Positions 17,168 through 26,304 of a stretch of DNA of 64,000 bases are shown in pieces. The stretch's first letter is position 1. Each line of letters opens with the position of its first letter. The position numbers were made by a program, and so were the translations under genes. This stretch comes from Lysinibacillus pakistanensis (GTDB taxonomy: Bacteria > Bacillota > Bacilli > Bacillales_A > Planococcaceae). The notes below the pieces were generated by a model. That model made no database searches. It saw only the letters and a list, made by a program, of their open reading frames with translations, and was not told the DNA's origin. Location of the stretch: contig NZ_CP126101.1 in assembly GCF_030123245.1 (NCBI RefSeq), forward strand, positions 2,168,501 to 2,232,500, given 5' to 3'.

Positions 17168-18769
17168 TTATTGATAAGTAGGGAGTTGAAGCTCTTCTAG
17201 TAAGAAGCCAATATAAAATAAAATTTGATCCTGTAGTTTTTCAGGATTGAGCTTTGTGATTTCTTTAATTAAGCTAAGACGATAACGGACTGTATTTTTA
17301 TGAACGAAAAGCTGCTCAGCGGTTTTATTAAAATCGGCGTTATTAAATAAAAATACTTTCAACGTATTATAGAGCTCCGCTGTCTTTTTTTCATCGAATT
17401 CTTTCAATGGCATTAAGTATTCCTGCTGAAGATATGAAGCCTCTTTAATAGGTTGACTGGAAAAAAGGATTCGTTCAAAGTTTAATTGTTCAAAATTTAC
17501 GACCTTCGATAATTGATTTTTTTTCGCTTGTGCAAAATGTAATGACACTAATGCTTCGTTGTAGCTTTTTACAATAGATTGTAAATCATATAATCTCCCA
17601 ATACCGCCAAAATAAGCATTGTTGACATTATATTTGGCTAATAGATAATCGATTTTTTCACAAATAAATGCAACATCAATTTCTGCTGTCGCATCTAACA
17701 GCATAACTAAATAATTATTGGAATCAAACCCTATCTTGGTTAAAGTATACTTTTCCAATAAGAAGATAAAATTTGATGTTAAGATAAGTGTATCTTGTTT
17801 GTTATAATCCGGGAATTTTAATTCAATTAAAAGTAATTGATACGGGTGATCCTTCAAATCCCAATTGACCTCTCTTGATACTCGAATTATCTCCTCAGTA
17901 CTACTAAATTTTCCATGTAATAAATCCACTAGAAAGCCGCTTCTATTTTGCTGAGATAATGAAATAATACTTTTTATCTTTTGTAGCTCAGTTAATAGAA
18001 TAGCAGTCGCTTGTGAAATGGCAACCTTTTCCCATGGAGCGTGAATATCTTGACAATCCCAAAGAATAATACATCCTTCAAGATATCGGTTTTCATAAAT
18101 CGGCTTCACATATACTTGGATGGGCAGCTCCTGAAAACTTTCTTTCGTTAGGTTTTTTGTTTTAATAATATGGATTATCTCTGATGTCATTTCTTCATAA
18201 ACGGATGTCAATTCAAATGAGCTATACAACTTATCAATGGAATGTAAATAAATAGTAGTCTTTTGGGAAGTCAATTTTTCAATTAATAGTGGTAATTGTT
18301 GGAAATCGGTTTTAGATAATAAGAAATATTGAAATTCTTCATAGATATTCTTTACTTTTTCTAATTCAAGTCTTTGTTCATTATTAATATGATTGACAAT
18401 TGGAATAATCATATCTGCCCAAGCAATTTGGTTGTCCAGCTCAACTATAACAATCTCATATCGTTCTGCAAAATTCTGTACGTCTATGGAAATAGATGGA
18501 ACATGCCGACCGATTTTAATGCCTAAGCCACTAACGCCTTTTTCAGAGAGTGTCAGAATTAATTTTTTTAATGTTTCATCTAAGCTACTTTCATTTTTTA
18601 AGAATGGAAAACCCGTTGTAAGAATGAAATTACCTCGTTCAATCCAAGCAAATCCATCTGGTGCGTCCACGATTGTAGCTCCTGTTACTTCCTTTTCCAA
18701 TAAATCTTTTCCAGCGATAATCTTGGCATGTGTAAATTCTTGTAAAAGCATAACATCTTTTATCCGCAA
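17168..18769 (-). CDS. PucR-family transcriptional regulator
   Basis: A 533-residue regulator. Residues about 1-125 form the PucR N-terminal ligand domain (IKDVMLLQEFTHAKIIAGKDL; GFAWIERGNFILTTG). The middle is a GGDEF-like CdaR domain. The C-terminus is the PucR helix-turn-helix (NNADFNKTAEQLFVHKNTVRYRL, near 485-510). Such proteins usually activate catabolic operons when their substrate is present. The start is TTG 18769 behind GAGGTGA; the longer frame to 18823 has no ribosome site. It is divergent from the M20-ADH-ALDH operon and convergent with the symporter operon, so it probably controls both. Confidence 0.9.
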   Translation of the reverse strand: MRIKDVMLLQEFTHAKIIAGKDLLEKEVTGATIVDAPDGFAWIERGNFILTTGFPFLKNESSLDETLKKLILTLSEKGVSGLGIKIGRHVPSISIDVQNFAERYEIVIVELDNQIAWADMIIPIVNHINNEQRLELEKVKNIYEEFQYFLLSKTDFQQLPLLIEKLTSQKTTIYLHSIDKLYSSFELTSVYEEMTSEIIHIIKTKNLTKESFQELPIQVYVKPIYENRYLEGCIILWDCQDIHAPWEKVAISQATAILLTELQKIKSIISLSQQNRSGFLVDLLHGKFSSTEEIIRVSREVNWDLKDHPYQLLLIELKFPDYNKQDTLILTSNFIFLLEKYTLTKIGFDSNNYLVMLLDATAEIDVAFICEKIDYLLAKYNVNNAYFGGIGRLYDLQSIVKSYNEALVSLHFAQAKKNQLSKVVNFEQLNFERILFSSQPIKEASYLQQEYLMPLKEFDEKKTAELYNTLKVFLFNNADFNKTAEQLFVHKNTVRYRLSLIKEITKLNPEKLQDQILFYIGFLLEELQLPTYQ

Positions 18770-18863
18770 GTTAATCACCTCATAATGTATGAATGAAAAG
18801 ATGATTTTGTATGCTTTGAGCAACGTAATAGTAATTTTATTTTATAAAAAAATGGAAGCATTC

Positions 18864-18882
18864 TTTTGGCACTTAGCCAAAA
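18864..18882. promoter_or_regulatory. Palindrome between divergent PucR and M20 genes
   Basis: TTTTGGC-ACTTA-GCCAAAA is a perfect 7-bp hyphenated palindrome in the 279-base intergenic region between the regulator and the divergent operon. It is a candidate PucR operator. No matching copy was found ahead of the symporter operon. Confidence 0.4.
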
Positions 18883-19048
18883 AATACAATGCTATAGTAA
18901 GTGAAAGGTGAGATTACTAGTATAATACACTAAATTTTTGTAATTTTCACTCATTTTTTATTTGTAGCTTGAGGGTCCTTGACAATTTTGACTAGGAACA
19001 TTCGCTACATGTCTATTGTGATACCAGTCTAGGAAGGGAGGTGTTTTT

Positions 19049-20206
19049 TTGATTAATAAGGAAAGAGCAACGCAATTTTTACAAACTTTAGTTCAAATCA
19101 ATAGCGTTAATCCACCTGCTAATGAGCTGGTAGTTGCTCATAAAATAGCTGAGCATTGTACGAGCTACGGCTTAGAAGTAGATATTCAAATGATAGATGA
19201 TGCTAGAGCAAACATCATTGTAAGACTATTAAGTAATGCAAAAGAAAAGAATGCTTCTTTGGTGTTCAGTGGTCACCTGGATACAGTTCCTGTTGGAGAT
19301 ATACCTTGGGATTACGAGCCTTTTTCGGCAGAAATCATTGATGGCAAAATGTATGGCAGAGGAACGACAGATATGAAAGGGGGAGTAGCTGCCTTACTAG
19401 AGGCAATGATTATTTTAAAGGAAAAAAAGATTCCTTTAAAAGGAGATTTATTGTTTTTAGGGACAGCAGGTGAAGAGGTGGATTGCATAGGCGCAAAACA
19501 TGCCATTGAAACAGATATTGTAAAAAATGCTGGTGCCATTATTATTGCGGAACCGAGCAACGGGGAGATTTTTTGCGCGCATAAGGGTGTTTTATGGTTA
19601 GAGATTGAAACTTTCGGTAAAACAGCACATGGTTCAATGCCTCAAAATGGCATAAATGCTATTACGCATATGCACAAAGTTATAAGCGCCTTGCAAACTT
19701 ATTCGTTTAGAGCAGTGGAAGAGCATCCCTTATTAGGTCGACCAACACTTGTCATCAGCACGATAAAAGGAGGGGTTACTACAAATGTAATACCAGATTA
19801 TTGTGCAATACGTATAGATATTAGATACACACCGTTGCTATCTCATCAAGAAATAATAGAGGATATAAAGGGAATTATTGGAGAAATTCAAAAGACAGAA
19901 CATGACTTCAATGCAAAGATCCATGTGCTACATGATTTAAATTCAATTGATTATTCAGGTAGCCAAGCATTATTAGCACAATTGAAAGCGGTGAAAAATG
20001 AATTATCCAATGTGACATTACTAGAAAAGGGTGTTAATTACTATACTGATGGCTCTGTTTTTTCAGTTGCTACAAATGCACCTATAATCATCTATGGTCC
20101 CGGCAATGAAAATTTAGCACACCAGCCAAATGAACATATTGAAATGAATGCCTTTTTTGATGCGATTGAATTTTATAGTGTTTTTGCAGAGAGATATTTA
20201 ACTTGA
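19049..20206 (+). CDS. M20-family amidohydrolase (ArgE/DapE-like), 385 residues
   Basis: A 385-residue zinc amidohydrolase with SGHLDTVPVG near residue 74-83, GRGTTDMKGG near 104-113, AGEEVDCIGA near 143 and the dimerisation-domain pattern KTAHGSMPQNG near 190. Length is typical of ArgE/DapE. The start is TTG 19049, 6 bases after AAGGGAGGTG. It opens an operon with the iron alcohol dehydrogenase (15-base gap) and an aldehyde dehydrogenase, divergent from PucR. Together with the other M20 gene it suggests a substrate with one or two amide or acylamino bonds. The exact reaction is unknown. Confidence 0.9.
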   Translation: MINKERATQFLQTLVQINSVNPPANELVVAHKIAEHCTSYGLEVDIQMIDDARANIIVRLLSNAKEKNASLVFSGHLDTVPVGDIPWDYEPFSAEIIDGKMYGRGTTDMKGGVAALLEAMIILKEKKIPLKGDLLFLGTAGEEVDCIGAKHAIETDIVKNAGAIIIAEPSNGEIFCAHKGVLWLEIETFGKTAHGSMPQNGINAITHMHKVISALQTYSFRAVEEHPLLGRPTLVISTIKGGVTTNVIPDYCAIRIDIRYTPLLSHQEIIEDIKGIIGEIQKTEHDFNAKIHVLHDLNSIDYSGSQALLAQLKAVKNELSNVTLLEKGVNYYTDGSVFSVATNAPIIIYGPGNENLAHQPNEHIEMNAFFDAIEFYSVFAERYLT

Positions 20207-20221
20207 TAGGGAGGATTAAAA

Positions 20222-21388
20222 ATGAATGCATATTCGGAAACTGTTTTTAATGCCAAAACGAAGATTTATACAGGCGTATCTTCTATAAAAAATTTGGGGC
20301 CTGTTCTACAAGAAATTGGTGCTCATCGTATTTTAATGGTCACAGATCAAGGAATTAAGCACTCGGGTATTTTAAAGAATGTGCTTGGTGAAATCCCTGA
20401 AAATATGGAGGTTTTGATTTATGACGAGGTAAAACCTAATCCAGATGTTGCAAGTATTGATGAAACTGCCAATAACTATAGGAAAAAAGAGATTTCAGCT
20501 TTAGTAGCTGTAGGAGGAGGTAGTGTAATTGATAGTGCCAAGGCTTTAGCAATTGTACTAACAAATGAGAGCTCTATTTCAGCCTATTATGGCTTCGATC
20601 AATATACTGAAAAGGCACTTCCGCTAATTGCTATTCCAACAACGGTTGGAACAGGGAGTGAAAGTGGAAATGCAGCAGTTATTACGGACGAGACAGATGG
20701 ATTGAAAACGAAAAAATTAGTTTTTGGAGAAGATTTATTCCCTAGAGTAGCAATATTAGATGCAAGCTTATTACGTGCTATGCCAAGTGGTCTAATAGCC
20801 TCAACAGGGATGGATGCTTTAACACATGCTATTGAGGGATACGTATCTATTTGGAGCTCACATTTTACCGATGCACTTAATCTACATGCAGTACGAGTAA
20901 TTGGAAAATCATTATTACCTGCCATTGCCCATAGTGAAAATACAGAGGCAATGCATGGCATGTTATTGGCTAGTTCTATTACAGGCTTAGGAATGGCTAA
21001 TTCAGGGTTAGGAATGGTACATGGGATATCACACGCTATTGGTGCGCAATATGATGCTCCACATGGTATTGTCAATGCTATTCTATTGCCTTATTTACTA
21101 GAATACAATTGGATTGCAAATCCTGAGAAATTTAAAGATATTGCTGAAGCCTTACGTGTCAATATTGAAGGACTTTCGGTAGAGGAGGCAGCCAAAGCAG
21201 CTGTAGCCTATGTGAAGAATTTAACGAAAGAAGCTGGTATCCCTGAGAAGTTGAGTGCTATTGGTGTAAGCAAAGAGCATATCGATGTTTTAGTTGATAT
21301 TGCCTTCCATGATGCTCAGTACATGGTGCCGAATCCACGCAAAATGTCTAGGCAGGACATCTATAATATTTTAGATCAATCAATTTAA
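20222..21388 (+). CDS. Iron-containing alcohol dehydrogenase
   Basis: A 388-residue group III (iron-dependent) alcohol dehydrogenase. The NAD loop is GGGSVIDSAKA (near 99-109). Metal-binding positions lie in DALTHAIEGY and in GMVHGISHAIGAQYDAPHG (near 260-280). It would interconvert an alcohol and an aldehyde using NAD(H). Position between an M20 hydrolase and an aldehyde dehydrogenase suggests alcohol to aldehyde to acid oxidation of the released moiety. Ribosome site GGGAGG precedes ATG 20222. Confidence 0.93.
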   Translation: MNAYSETVFNAKTKIYTGVSSIKNLGPVLQEIGAHRILMVTDQGIKHSGILKNVLGEIPENMEVLIYDEVKPNPDVASIDETANNYRKKEISALVAVGGGSVIDSAKALAIVLTNESSISAYYGFDQYTEKALPLIAIPTTVGTGSESGNAAVITDETDGLKTKKLVFGEDLFPRVAILDASLLRAMPSGLIASTGMDALTHAIEGYVSIWSSHFTDALNLHAVRVIGKSLLPAIAHSENTEAMHGMLLASSITGLGMANSGLGMVHGISHAIGAQYDAPHGIVNAILLPYLLEYNWIANPEKFKDIAEALRVNIEGLSVEEAAKAAVAYVKNLTKEAGIPEKLSAIGVSKEHIDVLVDIAFHDAQYMVPNPRKMSRQDIYNILDQSI

Positions 21389-21403
21389 TAAGGAGGTCTA
21401 TAG

Positions 21404-22897
21404 ATGCTAGAGATGAAATTACCACAAGCAATTGAATTATTACCTAAGGTGCAAGCTTTTTTAGAGGAAACAAAGGGCTTATATATTAATGGAGAATTCA
21501 TTCAATCAAAAGCCGGGAAAACCTTCGACACAATAAATCCTTCTACCGGAGATAAAATAACGGATGTATATGAAGCACAAGCGGAGGATATAGATGTAGC
21601 AGTGGAAGCAGCCAGAGATGCTTTTGATCATGGACCATGGTCAAAGATGGATGCTGCTCAAAGAGCCTTATTGATGCTAAAACTAGCGGATTTAATGGAA
21701 GAGCATAAAATGGAAATCGCTCAGATTGATGCCTTGGATAATGGTAAGCCGATTAATGAGGTTTTGGGAAATGATATTCCAAATGCTGTTGAGCAATTTA
21801 GATACTTTGCGGGCTGGGCAACCAAAAATATGGGACAAGTTCTGCCTGTAGCGGGTAATTTCCTAAATTATACAAGGCATGAGCCAGTAGGTGTAGTAGG
21901 GCAGATTATCCCTTGGAATTTTCCGTTTATGATGGTTTCTTGGAAAGTTGCCCCAGCATTAGCAACTGGATGTACTGTTGTCCTTAAGCCTGCGGAACAA
22001 ACACCACTGTCTGCACTTTATTTTGCTCAATTAGTGTCTGAGGCAGGCTTTCCGCCAGGTGTTATTAATATCGTACCTGGCTTTGGTCCAATTGCTGGAG
22101 AGGCGCTAGTGATACATGAGAAAGTCGATAAAGTTGCATTTACTGGCTCTACAGATGTAGGAAAGGGCATAATGAAAAAAGCAGCTGACACAATGAAACG
22201 CGTGACATTAGAGCTTGGAGGAAAGTCTCCTAATATTATTTTGCAGGATGCTGATTTAAGTACTGCAATTCCAGGTGTTCTTTCGGGTATAATGGCCAAT
22301 CAAGGTGAAGTTTGTAGTGCGGGTTCAAGAGTATTTGTTCATCGTAGCCAGTCCGAGGAGATCATTAAACAAATGGTGAGCTATGCTTCAAAAATTCAAC
22401 AGGGTCATGCTTTAAATTTTGCTACACAAATGGGAGCACTTGTTTCGGAAAAACAGCTAAATCGTGTTAAAAACTATATTGAAATAGGTGTCGAAGAGGG
22501 AGCAACATTAGCATGTGGTGGTAAATCAACTGATAATGGCTATTTTATGGAGCCTACTATTTTTACAAATGTTTCTGATACGATGACAATTGCACAAGAA
22601 GAAATCTTTGGACCTGTTGTTGTTGTGCTAGAATATGATAGTTTGGATGAATTAGTAGAAAGAGCAAATAAGTCGAATTTTGGGCTAGCAGCAGGCATTT
22701 GGACACAGAATTTAAAAAACGCACATTCATTAGCTGCAAAATTAAATGCGGGTTCAGTATGGGTGAATTGCTATAATATGACAGACCCTGCTTCTCCATT
22801 TGGAGGATATAAGCAATCAGGCATCGGCAGGGAAATGGGCTCGTATGCTTTACAAAATTACACGGAAGTGAAGAGTGTTTGGATTAATTTGGATTGA
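21404..22897 (+). CDS. NAD-dependent aldehyde dehydrogenase
   Basis: A 497-residue aldehyde dehydrogenase of the standard hydrolytic class. It has the proton-relay motif LELGGKSPN (about 267-275), the catalytic cysteine in NQGEVCSAGSR (about 302), and PWNFPFMM near 170. It would convert the aldehyde made by the preceding iron alcohol dehydrogenase to the carboxylic acid, in contrast to the CoA-acylating enzyme of the microcompartment operon. It ends the PucR-divergent operon; a strong terminator follows 26 bases later. Confidence 0.93.
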   Translation: MLEMKLPQAIELLPKVQAFLEETKGLYINGEFIQSKAGKTFDTINPSTGDKITDVYEAQAEDIDVAVEAARDAFDHGPWSKMDAAQRALLMLKLADLMEEHKMEIAQIDALDNGKPINEVLGNDIPNAVEQFRYFAGWATKNMGQVLPVAGNFLNYTRHEPVGVVGQIIPWNFPFMMVSWKVAPALATGCTVVLKPAEQTPLSALYFAQLVSEAGFPPGVINIVPGFGPIAGEALVIHEKVDKVAFTGSTDVGKGIMKKAADTMKRVTLELGGKSPNIILQDADLSTAIPGVLSGIMANQGEVCSAGSRVFVHRSQSEEIIKQMVSYASKIQQGHALNFATQMGALVSEKQLNRVKNYIEIGVEEGATLACGGKSTDNGYFMEPTIFTNVSDTMTIAQEEIFGPVVVVLEYDSLDELVERANKSNFGLAAGIWTQNLKNAHSLAAKLNAGSVWVNCYNMTDPASPFGGYKQSGIGREMGSYALQNYTEVKSVWINLD

Positions 22898-22922
22898 TGT
22901 TGTATTTTAATGAAACTAAACA

Positions 22923-22966
22923 AGTTCCCTAGTTATCATAAAAACTACTAGGGAACTATATTTTTG
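22923..22966 (+). terminator. Terminator after the aldehyde dehydrogenase
   Basis: Perfect 11-bp stem AGTTCCCTAGT / ACTAGGGAACT followed by ATATTTTTG. It isolates the M20-ADH-ALDH operon from the microcompartment operon. Confidence 0.88.
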
Positions 22967-23030
22967 TAGAAAAATATAGTATTAGGGAGAAAAATTACAC
23001 GAAATTTAGATAATTTTAATATTTATAGTA

Positions 23031-23114
23031 TTGACAATTATCTAACTATTCTATAAAATTCAAAACAAATCCACATAAATACAGAATATGAATGTCGGTT
23101 TTGTGGATTTCGTT
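23031..23114 (+). promoter_or_regulatory. Promoter and inverted repeat ahead of the DeoR/BMC operon
   Basis: TTGACA (23031-23036) and TAAAAT (23054-23059) are 17 bases apart, a good sigma-A promoter. The leader holds an inverted repeat: AACAAATCCACA (from 23064) against TGTGGATTTCGTT (ending near 23114), about 26 bases apart. It sits at the probable transcription start, so it is a likely autoregulatory DeoR operator or an RNA hairpin. No other promoter or terminator was found up to 34785, so it may drive the whole BMC operon. Confidence 0.55.
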
Positions 23115-23145
23115 GGATTCTACTATGTGTTTGGAGTGATTGTGT

Positions 23146-23937
23146 ATGTCCCTTTCGTTTGAGGAACGCAAAAAAGTAATTTTAGATATATTAGATTTAG
23201 AAGGCAAAGTGAAGGTAAGTGATGCCGAACAACTATTAAACGTATCAGGTGAGACTATACGTAGAGATATGGACCGATTGGAGAAGGAAGGGCTCCTGCA
23301 CAAAGTTTATGGAGGTGCCGTGAAAGCTAAAGAAAAGTATGAACGGACATTTGAACAGAAAACTTCACTCAACAACTTAGAGAAAAGAATGATATGTAAG
23401 GCTGCAGCGAGTATTGTGGAGGATGGAGACGTTATTTTTATTGGTCATGGTACAACAGCCTATGAAATCGTTCGTTATTTAAGTGATAAACCAAATGTAA
23501 TAGTGGTAACAAACTCTCTCCCGGTTCTTTCATTAGCAGCAGAATGCTTTCAAGGCAAAGTGCTTTTTGCAGGAGGTGAGTATGAGCATCGACAAAAATT
23601 TATGGGTGGTCCATTAGCTGATTTGTTTTTTAATCAATTAAAGGCAAATAAAGCCTTCGTAGCTGCAGGCGGAATTTCTTTAAATGAGGGCATTACAGAT
23701 TATGATATTACTGGAGCTGCTATTTCAAAGAAATTAATAGAACGAGCTGAAAATACGATTATTTTAGCGGATCACACGAAATTTGGAGTCTCCACATTCG
23801 CACATATTTGTCATTTGGAAGATGTTGCTATGGTGATTACAGATCAAAAAAGCTCTACGCAATGGCAAGAACGCTTGGCCCAAAAAAAGGTTGAACTATT
23901 AATAGCAGGTGAAATTTTGGAGGATGTCAACGTATAG
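23146..23937 (+). CDS. DeoR-family regulator of the microcompartment operon
   Basis: A 263-residue repressor. Residues 1-58 form the DeoR winged helix-turn-helix (VSDAEQLLNVSGETIRRDMDRL, then EGLLHKVYGGAV). Residues about 75-235 form the DeoRC ligand domain, which in known members binds phosphorylated sugars or related compounds. ATG 23146 has GGAGTG 7 bases upstream. It is the first gene of the operon, 13 bases before the aminotransferase-fold gene. The pathway includes a small-molecule kinase, so a phosphorylated amino alcohol is an attractive inducer; that is inference. Confidence 0.88.
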   Translation: MSLSFEERKKVILDILDLEGKVKVSDAEQLLNVSGETIRRDMDRLEKEGLLHKVYGGAVKAKEKYERTFEQKTSLNNLEKRMICKAAASIVEDGDVIFIGHGTTAYEIVRYLSDKPNVIVVTNSLPVLSLAAECFQGKVLFAGGEYEHRQKFMGGPLADLFFNQLKANKAFVAAGGISLNEGITDYDITGAAISKKLIERAENTIILADHTKFGVSTFAHICHLEDVAMVITDQKSSTQWQERLAQKKVELLIAGEILEDVNV

Positions 23938-23950
23938 GAAGGTGGAAAAC

Positions 23951-25216
23951 ATGGATTATTTTGCGAATAAACAAGCAACCTTACAAAAATCAATTGACTG
24001 GTGGAATCCAGGGAAAACAAAACAATGGCAAGTAGATGGCGTTGATGTTGTCATCGGAAAAAGAGAAGGCTATTACTTTTATGATGTAGATGGTAAAAAA
24101 TTAATGAATGCCCATTTAAATGGCGGAACCTATAATTTAGGCCATCGTAATCCAGAAGTTATCGCAGCATTAATTGAAGGAACAAATTATTTTGATATTG
24201 GTAATCATCATTTTCCTTCAACAGCTCGTGCCCAATTAGCTGAAAAATTAGCTGCCTGCACACCAGATGGTTTAAAATATACGATTTTCTCAAGTGGTGG
24301 AAGTGAAGCGATTGATGTTGCCTTAAAATGCGCTCGCTATGCCACAAAACGTAAAAAAACCATTTCGATTAAAAATGGCTATCATGGACATAGTGGTTTA
24401 GCCGTGTCATTAGGGAATGAACGTTATTCAAAGCCATTTTTAAGTGAAGGCGATCCAAGTGAATTTGTACATGTGCCGTTTAATGATTTACCAGCGATGG
24501 AACGAGAGCTGTCCAAAGGGGATGTAGCGAGTGTTATTATCGAAACAATTCCGGCAACATATGGCTTCCCTTTACCGAATGCCAATTATTTATCAGGGGT
24601 GAAGGCATTGTGTGAGCGCTACGGAGCACTATATATTGCAGACGAAGTGCAAACTGGGTTAATGAGAACTGGGAAGCTATGGGGTATTGATCATTATGGT
24701 GTGAAGCCGGATATACTAGTGACTGCCAAAGGTTTAAGTGGAGGTATTTACCCAATTGCGGCTACCGTTGTGAATGAACGAGCTGGTGGTTGGATGGAGG
24801 AAGATGGACTAGCTCATATTTCTACTTTCGGTGGTGCTGAGCTTGGATGTGTTGTTGCCATGAAGGTATTAGAAATTTCCCAACGACCAGAAGTAGTTAA
24901 AAATGTGGAATATGTCGCACGTTATCTACGTTCAGGCTTAGAGCGTATCCAACAGCAATACCCGGATTTCTTTGTTGGAATTCGTCAATTAGGAGTTGTC
25001 ATGGGGCTAGAGTTTAACCATCCTGAAGGGGCAAAGCATGTAATGAGCTCCCTGTACAAGCATGGGGTGTGGGCAATTTATTCAATGCTCGATACACGAG
25101 TTCTTCAATTTAAACCGGGCTTATTATGTGATAAAGCTTACTGTGATGAGTTACTTGAAAAATGTGAAGCAGGTATTAAAGAGGCTGCACAGCTTGTAAA
25201 ATTTGCACGTTATTGA
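23951..25216 (+). CDS. Class III aminotransferase-fold PLP enzyme (probable amino-alcohol-phosphate lyase)
   Basis: A 421-residue fold-type I PLP enzyme. It has SSGGSEAIDVALKCAR near residue 113, the cofactor aspartate in ADEVQTGLM near 233, and the Schiff-base lysine in TAKGLSGG near 259. Sequence alone cannot separate transaminases from the O-phospho-amine phospho-lyases of this class. The next gene is an APH-fold kinase and an ethanolamine-type permease follows, so I favour elimination of ammonia and phosphate from a phosphorylated amino alcohol to give an aldehyde, as in the known 1-amino-2-propanol phosphate pathway. The start ATG 23951 has GGAAGGTGG upstream. Confidence 0.82.
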   Translation: MDYFANKQATLQKSIDWWNPGKTKQWQVDGVDVVIGKREGYYFYDVDGKKLMNAHLNGGTYNLGHRNPEVIAALIEGTNYFDIGNHHFPSTARAQLAEKLAACTPDGLKYTIFSSGGSEAIDVALKCARYATKRKKTISIKNGYHGHSGLAVSLGNERYSKPFLSEGDPSEFVHVPFNDLPAMERELSKGDVASVIIETIPATYGFPLPNANYLSGVKALCERYGALYIADEVQTGLMRTGKLWGIDHYGVKPDILVTAKGLSGGIYPIAATVVNERAGGWMEEDGLAHISTFGGAELGCVVAMKVLEISQRPEVVKNVEYVARYLRSGLERIQQQYPDFFVGIRQLGVVMGLEFNHPEGAKHVMSSLYKHGVWAIYSMLDTRVLQFKPGLLCDKAYCDELLEKCEAGIKEAAQLVKFARY

Positions 25217-25259
25217 AGGTGTAGAAAGATTGGCGATTTGTAAACAAGGGGGTTTTCAA

Positions 25260-26273
25260 ATGGGACAAATGGATTTCTTAGATTTAGAAGCTGTACTATC
25301 TAATTTTCATCAAGCAGCGCATGATGCCTTGAAGGAATTCAGCTGTTTAGCAGGCGCATCTTGTAAAATGATTGACTATTCCGAAAACTCTACGTATTTA
25401 GTAGAGGATGGACAAGGTAAAAAGTATATTTTGAGAATTAGTCGACCAAATTACCATAAAAAAGAAGAGATAGAAGCGGAGATTGCTTGGCTAAACTCAT
25501 TACACGAGCAATCTCCCATCGATGTATCATTACCAATTCGAGCAGATGACGGTGACTACGTACATGCTCATAAATTAAATGACATCATCTATTATAGCAC
25601 GTTATTTACATTTTTGGAGGGAAATGCACCGGATGAAAATAACGAAGAAGATCTAATTCAACAATTTGAAACATTAGGAACAATTACTGCGATGTTCCAT
25701 AAACATACAATTGAGCAGCATGATTATTATAAAGACTTTAAACGAATGACGTGGGATTATGACACGATTGTAGGAAACTCACCGAAATGGGCTAGGTGGC
25801 AGGATGGCCTTGGTATGACACCGTCACGTTTAGCTTTATATGAAGAAGCATCTCTTATTATTAAAAAGAAGTTAGAAGCGTTTGGTAAAAGTAAGACAAG
25901 ATTTGGACTAATACACTCAGATCTACGTCTAGCCAATTTATTAACTTGTGGAGATGAAATAAAGGTTATCGATTTTGATGATTGTGGCTTTGGTTGGTTT
26001 TTATATGATTTAGCCACGTCAGTAAGCTTTATAGAGCATATGCCCTACCTAGATGATTTAATTGCTTCTTGGTTAAAAGGCTATAGCAAAATAAGGATCT
26101 TAACGGATGAAGAAATTGAAATGATTCCAACTTTTATTTTAATGAGAAGACTACAGCTTATTTCTTGGATAGGTAGCCGCGATAATGAAACAACAAGATT
26201 ACTAGGTGAAAACTATACAGTACAGAGTGATGCTTTAGTGAATGCATATTTGGAAAAAAGTAGAGTGCTGTAA
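25260..26273 (+). CDS. APH-fold kinase (probable amino-alcohol kinase)
   Basis: A 337-residue member of the aminoglycoside phosphotransferase/choline kinase fold. It has an N-lobe with the lysine in KKYILRI, the catalytic loop HSDLRLANLL (Brenner motif, near residue 220), and the metal aspartate in IDFDDCGFG (near 239). Aminoglycoside resistance is unlikely, given the operon: it lies between the PLP enzyme and an ethanolamine-type permease. In known RMM-type BMC loci of Rhodococcus and Mycobacterium, a kinase of this family accompanies a class III aminotransferase and an SDR. ATG 25260 sits 7 bases after AAGGGGG. Confidence 0.85.
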   Translation: MGQMDFLDLEAVLSNFHQAAHDALKEFSCLAGASCKMIDYSENSTYLVEDGQGKKYILRISRPNYHKKEEIEAEIAWLNSLHEQSPIDVSLPIRADDGDYVHAHKLNDIIYYSTLFTFLEGNAPDENNEEDLIQQFETLGTITAMFHKHTIEQHDYYKDFKRMTWDYDTIVGNSPKWARWQDGLGMTPSRLALYEEASLIIKKKLEAFGKSKTRFGLIHSDLRLANLLTCGDEIKVIDFDDCGFGWFLYDLATSVSFIEHMPYLDDLIASWLKGYSKIRILTDEEIEMIPTFILMRRLQLISWIGSRDNETTRLLGENYTVQSDALVNAYLEKSRVL

Positions 26274-26304
26274 CATCTAAATATGAGTAAAGGTGGCGAA
26301 TGAT

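Noticed and set aside
18864..18882. Sigma-54-like TTGGCAC element
   Set aside because: TTGGCAC is present but no GC/TGC element lies at the required distance; the sequence is better read as a palindrome.
25260..26273. Aminoglycoside resistance gene
   Set aside because: It has the APH fold, but operon context with BMC genes and an ethanolamine-type permease favours an amino-alcohol kinase.
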